Assembly (NCBI RefSeq): GCF_019127135.1
Contig: NZ_JAHOEA010000050.1
Location: 1-25,139 of the forward strand
Origin: Segatella copri
Lineage (GTDB): Bacteria; Bacteroidota; Bacteroidia; Bacteroidales; Bacteroidaceae
Reading direction: 5' to 3'
Length of the DNA: 25,139 bases
The notes beneath the pieces were generated by a model. The model had not been told where the DNA came from, ran no database searches, and was given only the letters and a program-made list of their open reading frames with translations. Position 1 is the stretch's first letter, and every line of letters starts with the position of its first letter. The position numbers and the translations under genes were made by a program. Below, piece by piece: positions 17,201 to 23,799 of the stretch.

Positions 17201-18834
17201 ATGTTCTACAAAGTCTTCAAATCTCTTATTCTGATTCAACAAAGCCACAAGACAAAGCAAGGTTACAACTTTTATATGGCTGTGTAGAACATTTAAAGAA
17301 ACAAGTGGCTGAAATTCCTCAAGAAGAGAAAGATTATGAAGATTATATGATAGCTAGAATAGACTATCGCTCTATGATAAAAGAAGAAGTGACTTTAAAA
17401 AATGGAATAAAAGCTCTGCGGTTAACTCCAAATTTAACATATGCTCAAAAAAATGCTCATCAGGAATTGGAAAAGTCTAATATACAGATGGCTAGGGGAG
17501 TAAGACTTAGGGAATGGATAAACAAGCAATACGAAGGAAACAAGAATGAGGTCAGTAAGTCTCCGTTTGATAATGACGTTCATCTTGTGTTGGATGAAAT
17601 CCGACATATTGAAAATCTTCTGAAATCGAAAGATGGAACTTTGTATAAACTCATGGGAGATGAATTCCTTCCTTATATGGGTAGTTCTGTTTTACTTATG
17701 AATTTTTCATCCGAGATGACTGATGGAGAAATTAAGGAATGCAAAGAAAGAGTGTTAGAATCTTTGCAAGATATGCCTTTTATTTTGTCTAATAGTCTAT
17801 CTGGATTGGATATTTGTCTTAATGCAATACCTATACTTCTTGCTTTCTGTAATCCTAATGAAATGGCTATCGTAAAAAAAATTTGCTTGGATTATGTCCG
17901 AAGTACTTTTAAATATGGAAATACAAGACCTTGTGATTTAATGAGGTATATGCTTATACGACGAAAGGTGTGGCAAGATCATACAGATTTTATGGAAGAG
18001 TGCATTCATGAACTTGTAGAGACAAATAAAAATCAAGTCTTTTCTTTAGACCTTGCTAGAGCTATCGTTTGTTTGTTGGCTAACAGTTCTTCTCATCGTA
18101 ATCTTTTTGTGAAATCGATGGAAGCATTGTCTTCCGAGTGGATTCCTGATATGAGACATGGTTATGAGCATTATTCTCAGGATAGATTTGAAGATGCTGA
18201 TCTTGTCGCAGACATTATAATTAATTGTCATATTCCAGAAGTAAGTGAAGTCATTTCTTTTTTCAGTAGATATATTTCAACACATGACAAATATGAACCA
18301 TTGGTAAGTAGGCTGTTATTAAAATGTGTCTCATATGGGAATTATGAACAATTTTGGGCAGCTTGGTATTCGTTGTATGATTGTATTATCAAGAACATAG
18401 GAAAGAGAGACTATTCAAATGTTGTCAATGAGTACTTGCTGAATCCTTCATATTTAAATGATGATAGATCTAAATGGTTTGAATTGAAGGAAAAAGATGT
18501 GCCTTTCTTTGAAAAGGTATTGACTGAGGCAGGTGATAATCCATCGGTTTTGGGATCAGTAGTTAAAGTATTTGATACTATTGGTTATGATTATTCTCTA
18601 AAGATAGTTCCTATAATAGCTTCTGTCATAGAGAATAAAACAGTATATGATGGAAATCAAAATGTTATGAAAATGCTATTGGTTAATTTAGAAAATCTTG
18701 TAAGATCTGTTCTTGCAGATTTTGAAACTGATATAAAGAACGATAAGCCTCTTAAACTAAATATCAAGACAATATTGATGTTTATGAAACAGCATGGTTC
18801 AACCCAAGCATCAATCTTCTTAAGAAATATATAG
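14275..18834 (+). CDS. PD-(D/E)XK nuclease-NTPase-helical repeat protein
   Basis: A 1519-residue protein. Residues 1-110 look like an Mrr/Cap4-type restriction nuclease: FEDLARYLF (Glu22), GNET (Glu49) and VIGFQAK (Gln63, Lys65), giving an E-Xn-QxK active site. A P-loop NTPase follows with Walker A GESGVGKS (212-219) and a Walker B-like LIYIDSAE (276-283) that has Ser-Ala-Glu after the Asp, not the usual DE pair. A segment near residues 460-466 reads HDIYSDWALEY, reminiscent of the winged-helix part of STAND proteins. The remaining 1000 or so residues seem to be helical repeats. The design (nuclease, switch ATPase, sensor repeats) is that of Avs-type immune proteins such as Avs4, but Avs4 works alone and this gene is coupled to an ABC-type ATPase 2 bases downstream. 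Family assignment is uncertain. Confidence 0.75.
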   Translation: MYNTSWNDFIGKNSNNLTAAFEDLARYLFRKKYDVSYALPYFKNHPGNETAVIKRGDDVIGFQAKYFENEIDANNIIHSIQLAKKWCPEQTLLVIYTNKEFGIPKTIGNVTSQKQDKIQKVANDLGIRLEWMFGDNILDIVKDTPVAYDIYFNQKSHLQNLNHDLEECNEAKLSLINDNIKYGDKNISIERYDYIEKIKTSVEKKQDLVLTGESGVGKSAIIKHFYNAENENDKLVVFALDARQLDTNSVNDIFSLVENYTLKEFCDYYQDIQTRLIYIDSAEKLLEIKNISSLTLFIDKLKREGWIFLFTCKSNSLKNFLEVMENDHHLGLDTLEVKSLSTEELESFASKQNITLPEDKKLLNQLRTPFYLARYVEIGQNARLQLSTFKEKVWSQKVRGTTKGGAQVNRAECLISIASKLQESSLYYVSYSEINNQDAAYSLVEQDVLAEVMHKGYAIKHDIYSDWALEYHVDQKMSASIENLEVIPKTSDFQNAFVCWLQEQLDKNASVADTLCKRIFDNEIDDFWASSIFYAIGKSQNYSSHFLSKYDYSLKSNNYYWFNEFAKELYISCQKINRYFSFNGRQYPQFVAFGGGWEATIEYIFKNQDDYFLKNAFVVYNILSGFFGKQPVAEDAAHHAGLLALRIFKEEIQAQENGTHLYIENSDQWCSLVCLYSPYLKEELQSIFNDIIKNKWIDYKDPYHHLSEFIVKKANTSLLLPIAILYHGVVPDLLQLYWEERLDDKDHNSWRSSYKESEYYFGLNEELEGIGGYFPSSAYQTPIYTLLKTEFDISPKLHHTFDFIIDFVNQCVETYSVRAQSYDELENIEVTSPNGKQNSIVASQVLWNMYRGTSGLSMPNVLECIHMALEKFLLELCNKQNLHDYVENLLEQILNKSRSASMWAIVASVVTAHFEDFFNILLCFFQNYRFLGLDLTRFTHELTAHTLSFAYVGKEQLGKERKESNELTHRRNHLENVLQSLQISYSDSTKPQDKARLQLLYGCVEHLKKQVAEIPQEEKDYEDYMIARIDYRSMIKEEVTLKNGIKALRLTPNLTYAQKNAHQELEKSNIQMARGVRLREWINKQYEGNKNEVSKSPFDNDVHLVLDEIRHIENLLKSKDGTLYKLMGDEFLPYMGSSVLLMNFSSEMTDGEIKECKERVLESLQDMPFILSNSLSGLDICLNAIPILLAFCNPNEMAIVKKICLDYVRSTFKYGNTRPCDLMRYMLIRRKVWQDHTDFMEECIHELVETNKNQVFSLDLARAIVCLLANSSSHRNLFVKSMEALSSEWIPDMRHGYEHYSQDRFEDADLVADIIINCHIPEVSEVISFFSRYISTHDKYEPLVSRLLLKCVSYGNYEQFWAAWYSLYDCIIKNIGKRDYSNVVNEYLLNPSYLNDDRSKWFELKEKDVPFFEKVLTEAGDNPSVLGSVVKVFDTIGYDYSLKIVPIIASVIENKTVYDGNQNVMKMLLVNLENLVRSVLADFETDIKNDKPLKLNIKTILMFMKQHGSTQASIFLRNI

Positions 18835-18836
18835 TT

Positions 18837-20402
18837 ATGCCAGCAATTTTTCACTCCAAAGACATTCTTGTCGATTATTATAATAATCCTGACCATCCAG
18901 CATGGGCTAAAGATTTGATTTGTAGAGCTATAAATACTAATGGAACTATTGAACAAGCGGATTTAGAAATTATTCTCGACGAAATTCTGAATGAAGTTAC
19001 TACTCCATCATTGGTTATTCCTGCTAATTTTGGGGTGGCTTATCCAAAAATTTTATTAAATAGCTTAAAGCATATATCAGGTGTAAATGCATTGGCTAAT
19101 AATCAAGAAATAAAATTTTGCGAAGAGGGGCTCACTTTGATATTTGGATTTAATGGTTCAGGTAAGAGTAGTTATTTCAGAATACTTAATATGATGGCTA
19201 ATGCAGATATAAATTATCCTGTATTGCAAAATATTTATTCACAAACACCAGCACCTTTTCATGTTAAATTAGATTATACTATAGCTGGTACTAGGACAAC
19301 GTATACTTGGAATGGTATATCCAATTTCCCGCCAGAATTGACTCATATACGCTTTTTCGATGCAAATTATAGCAAAAGGCTTTTGGAACCTCATGATAGT
19401 CATACTTATCTTTTTGAAAGTTATTTCTTAAGGATATATCAAAGTATAAATTGGGCCGTGGAATCGCTTAATAATTTGGGAGCTATATCTCTGCGTGACT
19501 ACAATGAACTGAAAAGTCTATGTAACAATACAATTTGTATGTCTTTAAAAAATGCCCTTTTGCAACATTTTCGAGAAGAGTTGAATTTATTGGGTATGGG
19601 GTATCTCCAGGTGGAGGTGGAAATGGGGGATTTGATGTTGCCAACGTCTAAAATTAAGTTTAAAATTTTAAATAATAGCAATGTTGAGCAGATTCTAAGT
19701 GAAGCTGAATTTAAATGTGCCTCTTTGGCTTTGTTCATTGCAGAAAATATATTACTAGACATTGAACAACCTTTGGTTTTTGATGATCCTGTAACTAGTT
19801 TGGATGCTCAATATGTTGAGAATTTCCTGAATAGAATCATTTCGCTTCCTAATCAGATAATTCTTTTTACGCATAGTGTGCAACTGCAAACTTTATTTTT
19901 GGAAAAGGATGGAGATAGGATAAAAATCTACCCTAACAACGGAAACATTGCAAATAGGACTTCAAATAAGGTGCATGTCTTTGCATACGAGGTATTGTCA
20001 GATAATCCTCAGTGTAACGGATATGTAATTGACAACAAGATATGTAAGTCATTACATTATTTAGATAAAGCTGATGGTTATCTAAGCACTGTTCCTTTGA
20101 TGAATACACAGGAAGTTATAGATTCTTTACGTCATGCCATAGAATGGATGGTGGATGAAGTGGTATTTAGAAGCAAGAGCCCATTGAAATTTAGAGGTAG
20201 AAGTAATATTCCTTGGATTGATTTGATGGCTATAACAGATGCGGGAGCACAAATGGTGACTTCTTTAAGGGATGCCTATAACAAACTATCTAATCATGGT
20301 ACGCATGTAGGGATGGGAAGTGTCATGCAAACTTTAACAAGACAGGATTTGGTAGGAATATCAACTACGCTTCGCCATATTTATAACAATGCAAATTTAT
20401 AA
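18837..20402 (+). CDS. Compact ABC-type/RecF-like AAA ATPase
   Basis: 521 residues. Motifs of the SMC/RecF/AAA_13 ATPase class are complete: Walker A GFNGSGKS (104-111), signature-like LSEAEFK (287-293), Walker B LVFDDP (313-318), D-loop SLD (321-323) and H-loop FTHS (344-347, His346). The segment between Walker A and the signature is only about 180 residues with no long coiled coil, so the protein is much smaller than SMC- or PrrC/RloC-like ATPases. The C-terminal 120 residues, ending near LSNHGTH and an RHIYN helix, match no domain I recognise and could be an effector or partner-binding domain. The start is 2 bases after the nuclease-NTPase stop, so expression is coupled and the two very likely form one system. 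Confidence 0.8.
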   Translation: MPAIFHSKDILVDYYNNPDHPAWAKDLICRAINTNGTIEQADLEIILDEILNEVTTPSLVIPANFGVAYPKILLNSLKHISGVNALANNQEIKFCEEGLTLIFGFNGSGKSSYFRILNMMANADINYPVLQNIYSQTPAPFHVKLDYTIAGTRTTYTWNGISNFPPELTHIRFFDANYSKRLLEPHDSHTYLFESYFLRIYQSINWAVESLNNLGAISLRDYNELKSLCNNTICMSLKNALLQHFREELNLLGMGYLQVEVEMGDLMLPTSKIKFKILNNSNVEQILSEAEFKCASLALFIAENILLDIEQPLVFDDPVTSLDAQYVENFLNRIISLPNQIILFTHSVQLQTLFLEKDGDRIKIYPNNGNIANRTSNKVHVFAYEVLSDNPQCNGYVIDNKICKSLHYLDKADGYLSTVPLMNTQEVIDSLRHAIEWMVDEVVFRSKSPLKFRGRSNIPWIDLMAITDAGAQMVTSLRDAYNKLSNHGTHVGMGSVMQTLTRQDLVGISTTLRHIYNNANL

Positions 20403-20437
20403 GATTAGAGTAATCTATATAAAATAGTAGACGAATT

Positions 20438-20932
20438 ATGGAACCCAACAACATCCAACACAAATCCTTCCTTTGGCATCTCGACTTAGAGCCATTCACC
20501 TGGCACACCTTCTATGGTGAGCAATGTCCGCCATTTGTTACCGAAGAGAACAAGGAGGCTTGGCGACGCTATCTGACAAAAGTCATCAAGAAGTATCTGA
20601 AGAAAGAGGTGATGAATACACCTGAGTTCAGGGAGATAAAACTCCAGATAAGGGAAGAAAAGTTGTTGCGCATCAAATGGGACGAGAAGAGAAAACGGTC
20701 CATGGAGAAGCAATGGTATCGCGCCAAGATGCAGCGACCGAGAATTAACTATATTCCGAAAGGGCTGAGCGTTGACTATGAAGAGGAATACTCCAAATAT
20801 CTGATGCAGGAAGTAAGCTTTGAGCCAAGAGACAATGATGACTTTATGGCTCAGCTGCGTCTGCTGGAACGATGGCATAAGAAATCCATTCCACAGATAT
20901 TGGAAAAGAACAGACTCGCAGAGAAAATCTGA
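20438..20932 (+). CDS. Unrecognised basic protein (intact member of duplicated pair)
   Basis: 164 residues, unusually rich in Lys, Arg, Glu and Trp, predicted mostly helical, with no signal peptide or membrane segment. I do not recognise the family. A second copy at 23800-24084 shares most of the first 90 residues (HKSFLWHLDLEPFTWHTFYG and the run following CPPFVTEENKEAW) but has two stops. It starts 35 bases after the ATPase gene and overlaps a possible membrane-protein ORF. Because the duplicate lies away from the ATPase operon, this gene is probably an independent mobile or selfish unit and not part of the nuclease/ATPase system. Confidence 0.65.
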   Translation: MEPNNIQHKSFLWHLDLEPFTWHTFYGEQCPPFVTEENKEAWRRYLTKVIKKYLKKEVMNTPEFREIKLQIREEKLLRIKWDEKRKRSMEKQWYRAKMQRPRINYIPKGLSVDYEEEYSKYLMQEVSFEPRDNDDFMAQLRLLERWHKKSIPQILEKNRLAEKI

Positions 20933-20973
20933 GCAAGTTTATATATCAGCTTGCTAACACCTGCTTTACTGCA

Positions 20974-21216
20974 ATGGTAGTTGTAGCTGCTGTTGGTCTT
21001 GTACTAGGTGTAGAGGACGCTAAACCCTATGCTTTGCTGTTAGGTGTGGGATTATTTTCTACTATTTTCTTAGCGCTGTTTGCTGATAACATTAAAAAAA
21101 AAATAATTATGGAAGGAATGTACATAGTTTTGGGTGGTGTTGGAATCGTTGCATGCTGTCTTTATCTTTGGTCTGCTTTTACGAAAAGCGGTAAGAAGTG
21201 GATTGAGAGCCTTTAG
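20974..21216 (+). CDS. Small membrane protein, start uncertain
   Basis: 80 residues from ATG 20974, with two hydrophobic segments (about residues 1-34 and 47-66) separated by a basic stretch ADNIKKKI, suggesting two membrane helices. The frame is open upstream to 20929 and would add SKFIYQLANTCFTA, which looks like real protein. The only start-like codon there is CTG at 20929, overlapping the TGA of the preceding gene. Either translation begins at CTG by coupling, or the true 5' end was lost. No function is recognised. The GC-rich repeat follows 11 bases after the stop. Confidence 0.45.
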   Translation: MVVVAAVGLVLGVEDAKPYALLLGVGLFSTIFLALFADNIKKKIIMEGMYIVLGGVGIVACCLYLWSAFTKSGKKWIESL

Positions 21217-21227
21217 GGCTTTTCACC

Positions 21228-21308
21228 GCTGCTCGGAACCGCTACGTTCTAAGGTTGGCGGGGCATCAAAGCCCTCGCCAAGTTTGTGCGGGATGGGACC
21301 GTCGGGGA
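21228..21308 (+). repeat. GC-rich hairpin repeat, copy 2
   Basis: Contains TTGGCG-GGGC-ATCAAA-GCCC-T-CGCCAA, a ten-pair stem with one bulged T, then TTTGTGCGGGATGGGACC. It is followed directly by a promoter-type segment (21310-21421) and the antitoxin-like gene at 21450. The stem could terminate upstream transcription, isolating the small gene that follows. Confidence 0.75.
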
Positions 21309-21309
21309 A

Positions 21310-21421
21310 TAGCAGGTTATAGTTTACTGTTAATAGTTTATAGTTTTTTGTGGTAATTTGTTGATGAGTTGCAGATTTCTTTCGATTTTCTTGGTGGTTT
21401 CGAGGAAAAAGTGTACTTTTG
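21310..21421 (+). promoter_or_regulatory. Conserved promoter segment, copy 1
   Basis: A repeated upstream segment that begins with alternating TTATAGTTTAC/GTTAATAG motifs, continues GTGGTAATTTGTTGATGAG and TTGCAGATTTCTTTCGATTT, and ends with a TACTTTTG -7 box at 21414-21421. The same segment occurs at 22203-22315, in variant form at 24904-25019, and partly at 24180-24217. It lies 28 bases before the ATG at 21450. Confidence 0.65.
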
Positions 21422-21449
21422 CGGTTAGATATTAATAAAATGAATTATT

Positions 21450-21683
21450 ATGGCACAGGTAGCAACAATGAATCAAGCTCAATTGCAAATCCTCGATATG
21501 CTGTCATTTATCAAGACTCCAGAGGCTTTGCGAGATTTGAATAAGGTAATCTCCGATTATTTTGTTCAGATGGCTGATGCTGAATTAGATAGGATGTGGA
21601 ATGAAGGAACCCTGAATGAAGAACGTATCGAGAGTTTCCGGCATCTCCATGAACGTACTCCATACAATAAACCAATATTATAA
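21450..21683 (+). CDS. Antitoxin-like protein, orphan
   Basis: 77 residues, helical and acidic, with ILDMLSFIKTPEALRDLNKV, an ISDYF segment and a C-terminal GTLNEERIESFRHLHERTPY. I know this pattern from small Bacteroidota proteins lying just before PIN-family toxin genes, so it is probably a type II antitoxin. No toxin follows: about 10 bases after its stop an ATG opens a few codons (MKYVAEPYL), after which the sequence becomes the tail of a transporter gene. The toxin seems to have been deleted. Expression would come from the TACTTTTG promoter upstream. Confidence 0.6.
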   Translation: MAQVATMNQAQLQILDMLSFIKTPEALRDLNKVISDYFVQMADAELDRMWNEGTLNEERIESFRHLHERTPYNKPIL

Positions 21684-21719
21684 TCTTTAGGTTATGAAGT
21701 ATGTAGCTGAACCTTATCT

Positions 21720-21995
21720 CTCATTGCGTTCTTCGCCCTGTATCTGGGAGAGAGCATCATGTTTCCGACTATCTTCTCGCTGGCATTGAGGGATGCGGGG
21801 ACAAAGACAAAATTGGCCTCTTCCTTGCTTATCATGACGATAGTGGGTGGTGCGGTTGCTCCTGTAATCATGGGGTATATTGCGGATACTACGGGGAGTA
21901 TGGCGATTGCCTTCCTTATACCGTTGGTATGTTATGGGGTGATTGGAACGTATGCACTTTCGAATCGCTCTGTCTTTTCCTGGTTAAAGAAGTAA
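21720..21995 (+). pseudogene. FHS-family sugar:H+ symporter (fucose permease-like) C-terminal remnant
   Basis: The open frame from 21720 encodes LIAFFALYLGESIMFPTIFS, LALRDAGTKTKLAS and two more hydrophobic segments with GGAVAPVIMGYIAD. This matches the last membrane helices of L-fucose permease-type MFS transporters of Bacteroidota. About three quarters of the gene is missing. The ATG at 21759 lies inside a membrane helix of the family and is not a real start. A hairpin at 22013-22030 is probably the original gene's terminator. Confidence 0.7.
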
Positions 21996-22012
21996 TTTCT
22001 TGCCCCACCTGT

Positions 22013-22030
22013 CCCTCCCCAGCGGGAGGG
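22013..22030 (+). terminator. GC-rich hairpin after transporter remnant
   Basis: Perfect 7-bp stem CCCTCCC/GGGAGGG with loop CAGC, 18 bases after the transporter stop. Only a weak T-rich tail follows. A second inverted repeat, AATCCCTA-CCA-TAGGGATT, lies at 22055-22073. Confidence 0.4.
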
Positions 22031-22054
22031 TCCTTACCCTATACCCAAGCCCTA

Positions 22055-22073
22055 AATCCCTACCATAGGGATT
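22055..22073. repeat. Short inverted repeat
   Basis: Perfect 8-bp arms AATCCCTA and TAGGGATT around CCA. It lies between the transporter remnant and GC-rich repeat copy 3. It could be a weak terminator or a protein site; nothing more can be said. Confidence 0.4.
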
Positions 22074-22092
22074 AGGGATGTAACCGCCCTAC

Positions 22093-22171
22093 TCGGTGCT
22101 CAGAACCGCTTCGCTCTAAGGTTGGCGGGGCATCAAAGCCCTCGCCATGTTTGTGCGGGATGGGACCGCCT
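22093..22171 (+). repeat. GC-rich hairpin repeat, copy 3
   Basis: Closest to the consensus: GTGCTCAGAACCGCTTCGCT, then stem TTGGCG/GGGC paired with GCCC/CGCC around ATCAAA, then TTTGTGCGGGATGGGACCGCC. It precedes the promoter segment that ends at 22315 and the 51-residue/GNAT gene pair. Confidence 0.8.
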
Positions 22172-22202
22172 TACTATAGCTTGCTGAGGTAGGGAACAGT
22201 TG

Positions 22203-22315
22203 TTTATAGTTTACAGTTAATAGCTTATAGTTTACAGATTTTCGTGGTAATTTGTTGATGAGTTGCAGATTTCTTTCGATTTTCTTGGTGGTTTCGTAGA
22301 AAAAGCGTAACTTTG
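22203..22315 (+). promoter_or_regulatory. Conserved promoter segment, copy 2
   Basis: Nearly identical to 21310-21421 over TTTGTTGATGAGTTGCAGAT and the following CTTTCGATTTTCTTGGTGGTT. It ends with a TAACTTTG -7 box at 22308-22315, a perfect TAnnTTTG match. The start codon of the 51-residue gene is 39 bases downstream, with AGGAGA before it. Confidence 0.7.
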
Positions 22316-22354
22316 GCGGCAAGTTATATAAACTAAATAATAGGAGATAAGATT

Positions 22355-22510
22355 ATGGCATTAGCAATTAGTGGTATCCCAATGCTGACAGGTGATGAGG
22401 CTTTAGCTTTCAGAGAAAAAGCTGAAGAAACCTTGAAGAAGCGTGGTAGCATAGATTTCTCAAAGCAGCGTGCTGAGATGAAGGCTATTTTGGCAAAGGC
22501 AAAATTTTAA
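22355..22510 (+). CDS. 51-residue putative antitoxin of the GNAT module
   Basis: Starts ATG 22355 after AATAGGAGATAAGATT and encodes MALAISGIPMLTGDEALAFR, continuing to a basic C-terminus (KAILAKAKF) for 51 residues. It lies 10 bases upstream of the acetyltransferase gene and shares its promoter, the standard antitoxin-before-toxin order. It lacks an obvious ribbon-helix-helix (DUF1778) fold, the usual partner of GNAT toxins. The function is inferred from context only. Confidence 0.6.
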   Translation: MALAISGIPMLTGDEALAFREKAEETLKKRGSIDFSKQRAEMKAILAKAKF

Positions 22511-22520
22511 AGTTGGTATT

Positions 22521-23111
22521 ATGGGATTTCTTGCAGACAAAACGGTGTTCTCACCATTGACAAAAGAAATTTTGGAAGAATCTATTTCATTTTCATGTGG
22601 CAATGAAGACTTGGATGGATTCTTCCATAATGATGCAGTGTCTTATGCCGCAAACTTGTTTGGTAAATCTTACTGCTATTATCTTGAGGAATCTAAGGCT
22701 GATATTGTATGTGCTTTTACGGTCTCAAATGCCAGTATTTTCACGAAGTACTTGCCTAATGCGAGAAAGAAAAAGGTTGGAAAGCATGTTCCTCATATAA
22801 AACAGGATTTGATATATCCTGCTGTACTTATAGGAAGATTGGGAATTTCAACAAAATTTCAGCATCTTCATATAGGAACAGAAGTAATGGACTTTATTAA
22901 GTCCTGGTTTGTTGAACCATATAATAAAACGGGATGTCGTTATTTGGTAGTTGATGCCTATAATGAAGATGTGCCTGTAGCTTTTTATAAGAAGAATGGT
23001 TTTGATTTTATGTTCAGCACAGAAGAGCAGGAAAAATCATATAGGGGTATTGTTTCTGATAAGCCATTAAAGACTCGTCTAATGTACTTTGATTTGATAC
23101 TTATCAAGTAA
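22521..23111 (+). CDS. GNAT-family N-acetyltransferase, probable toxin
   Basis: 196 residues. The N-terminal FSCGNEDLDGFFHNDA (24-39) matches the start of toxin-type GNAT proteins (TacT/AtaT-like), which acetylate the amino group of charged tRNAs and block translation. The acetyl-CoA motif region reads LIGRLGIS then FQHLHIGT (Gln114, Gly119), where two of the usual glycines of Q-G-x-G-x-G are histidines. A typical late VDAYNEDVPVAFYKKNGF block (near residues 148-166) with the catalytic-type tyrosine follows. It is an operon with the 51-residue gene 10 bases upstream. A plain small-molecule acetyltransferase is the alternative. Confidence 0.75.
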   Translation: MGFLADKTVFSPLTKEILEESISFSCGNEDLDGFFHNDAVSYAANLFGKSYCYYLEESKADIVCAFTVSNASIFTKYLPNARKKKVGKHVPHIKQDLIYPAVLIGRLGISTKFQHLHIGTEVMDFIKSWFVEPYNKTGCRYLVVDAYNEDVPVAFYKKNGFDFMFSTEEQEKSYRGIVSDKPLKTRLMYFDLILIK

Positions 23112-23153
23112 GTAAAAAACAATGTGAAATATAACAAATAAGTGTAACTCTTG

Positions 23154-23315
23154 CTGAAGGGGTTGGATAATATCTCTTCTGGTAATGAAGAGTATTCGGA
23201 TAAGCTGAAGACTTATGTTGGGTTCAATGCTTATGGTGTCTTTGATCAGAACGCATTGATGGAGCGAAGTAGGTTGCTGTATGAAATCGTGAAAGTGATA
23301 TGGGAGGTTTCGTAA
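23154..23315 (+). pseudogene. C-terminal remnant of an unidentified gene
   Basis: An open frame without a start codon encodes LKGLDNISSGNEEYSDKLKT, a YVGFNAYGVFDQNALMERSR segment and ends LYEIVKVIWEVS. It looks like a real protein tail by composition, but I do not recognise the parent. It lies between the GNAT gene and the minus-strand XRE gene, another gene end left behind by rearrangement. Confidence 0.4.
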
Positions 23316-23368
23316 TTGATAGTATCAGCGAATCAGAACCATTATATTAGAGACCACGATATTCATCA

Positions 23369-23391
23369 CATAGCCCAATCAATGGGCTATG
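23369..23391. repeat. Perfect inverted repeat at the XRE gene end
   Basis: CATAGCCCA-ATCAA-TGGGCTATG, nine paired bases, overlapping the stop codon region of the minus-strand XRE gene. It may terminate that gene's transcript, although no T-run follows on the minus strand. Confidence 0.45.
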
Positions 23392-23645
23392 CTAATGAGT
23401 TTACTACCTAGAGCTGTTTCTATACGAGCAATGGTTTGAGTCGTGAAGTTATGTCTGCCTGTTAGCCATTTGGAGATTTCTGAGTCTCGCTTGTTGAGCA
23501 ATCGGGCGAAATCCTTTTGGGTGAGTCCCTTGGCTTTCAGAATCTCACTAATGCGCTCGGCTATACCGAAAGACAAATCGAACTCTGCCTTTTGCTCGGC
23601 TGGTATCGCAGCGAGGCAATCACGGAATAATTTATTCTGTATCAT
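23379..23645 (-). CDS. XRE-family HTH regulator (HigA-like antitoxin)
   Basis: 88 residues with a typical helix-turn-helix: ERISEILKAKGLTQKDFARL then LNKRDSEISKWLTGRHNFTT, and TIARIETALG as the last helix. Proteins of this size and pattern are HigA/MqsA-like antitoxins that bind their own promoter. It is the only convincing minus-strand gene in the window. No HigB/RelE-type toxin precedes it. Only an open tail of about 28 codons (ending IESATFEI) lies upstream on the minus strand, so the toxin may have been lost. The start is the ATG at 23645, following ATTTAAGCATT. Confidence 0.75.
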   Translation of the reverse strand: MIQNKLFRDCLAAIPAEQKAEFDLSFGIAERISEILKAKGLTQKDFARLLNKRDSEISKWLTGRHNFTTQTIARIETALGSKLISIAH

Positions 23646-23799
23646 AATGCTTAAATTTCAAAGGTTGCACTTTCTATGTCTGTTATCATATTCTTTTCAA
23701 TGGTAATAATGCCATTCTCGATGTAGCAAAAATAATACTTTTATTGATAGCTTGTTCACTTTTAAGTGAATAATTAAGAATAATTATCATAAACATATT

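Noticed and set aside
21134..21322. A 62-codon ORF across the GC-rich repeat, and similar ORFs over the other copies.
   Set aside because: These arise from reading through the repeat DNA; the protein sequences have no family resemblance.
23655..23740. A minus-strand open tail (about 28 codons ending IESATFEI) upstream of the XRE gene, possibly the end of a toxin.
   Set aside because: It is too short and lacks a start; an in-frame stop lies just upstream, so it cannot be assigned.
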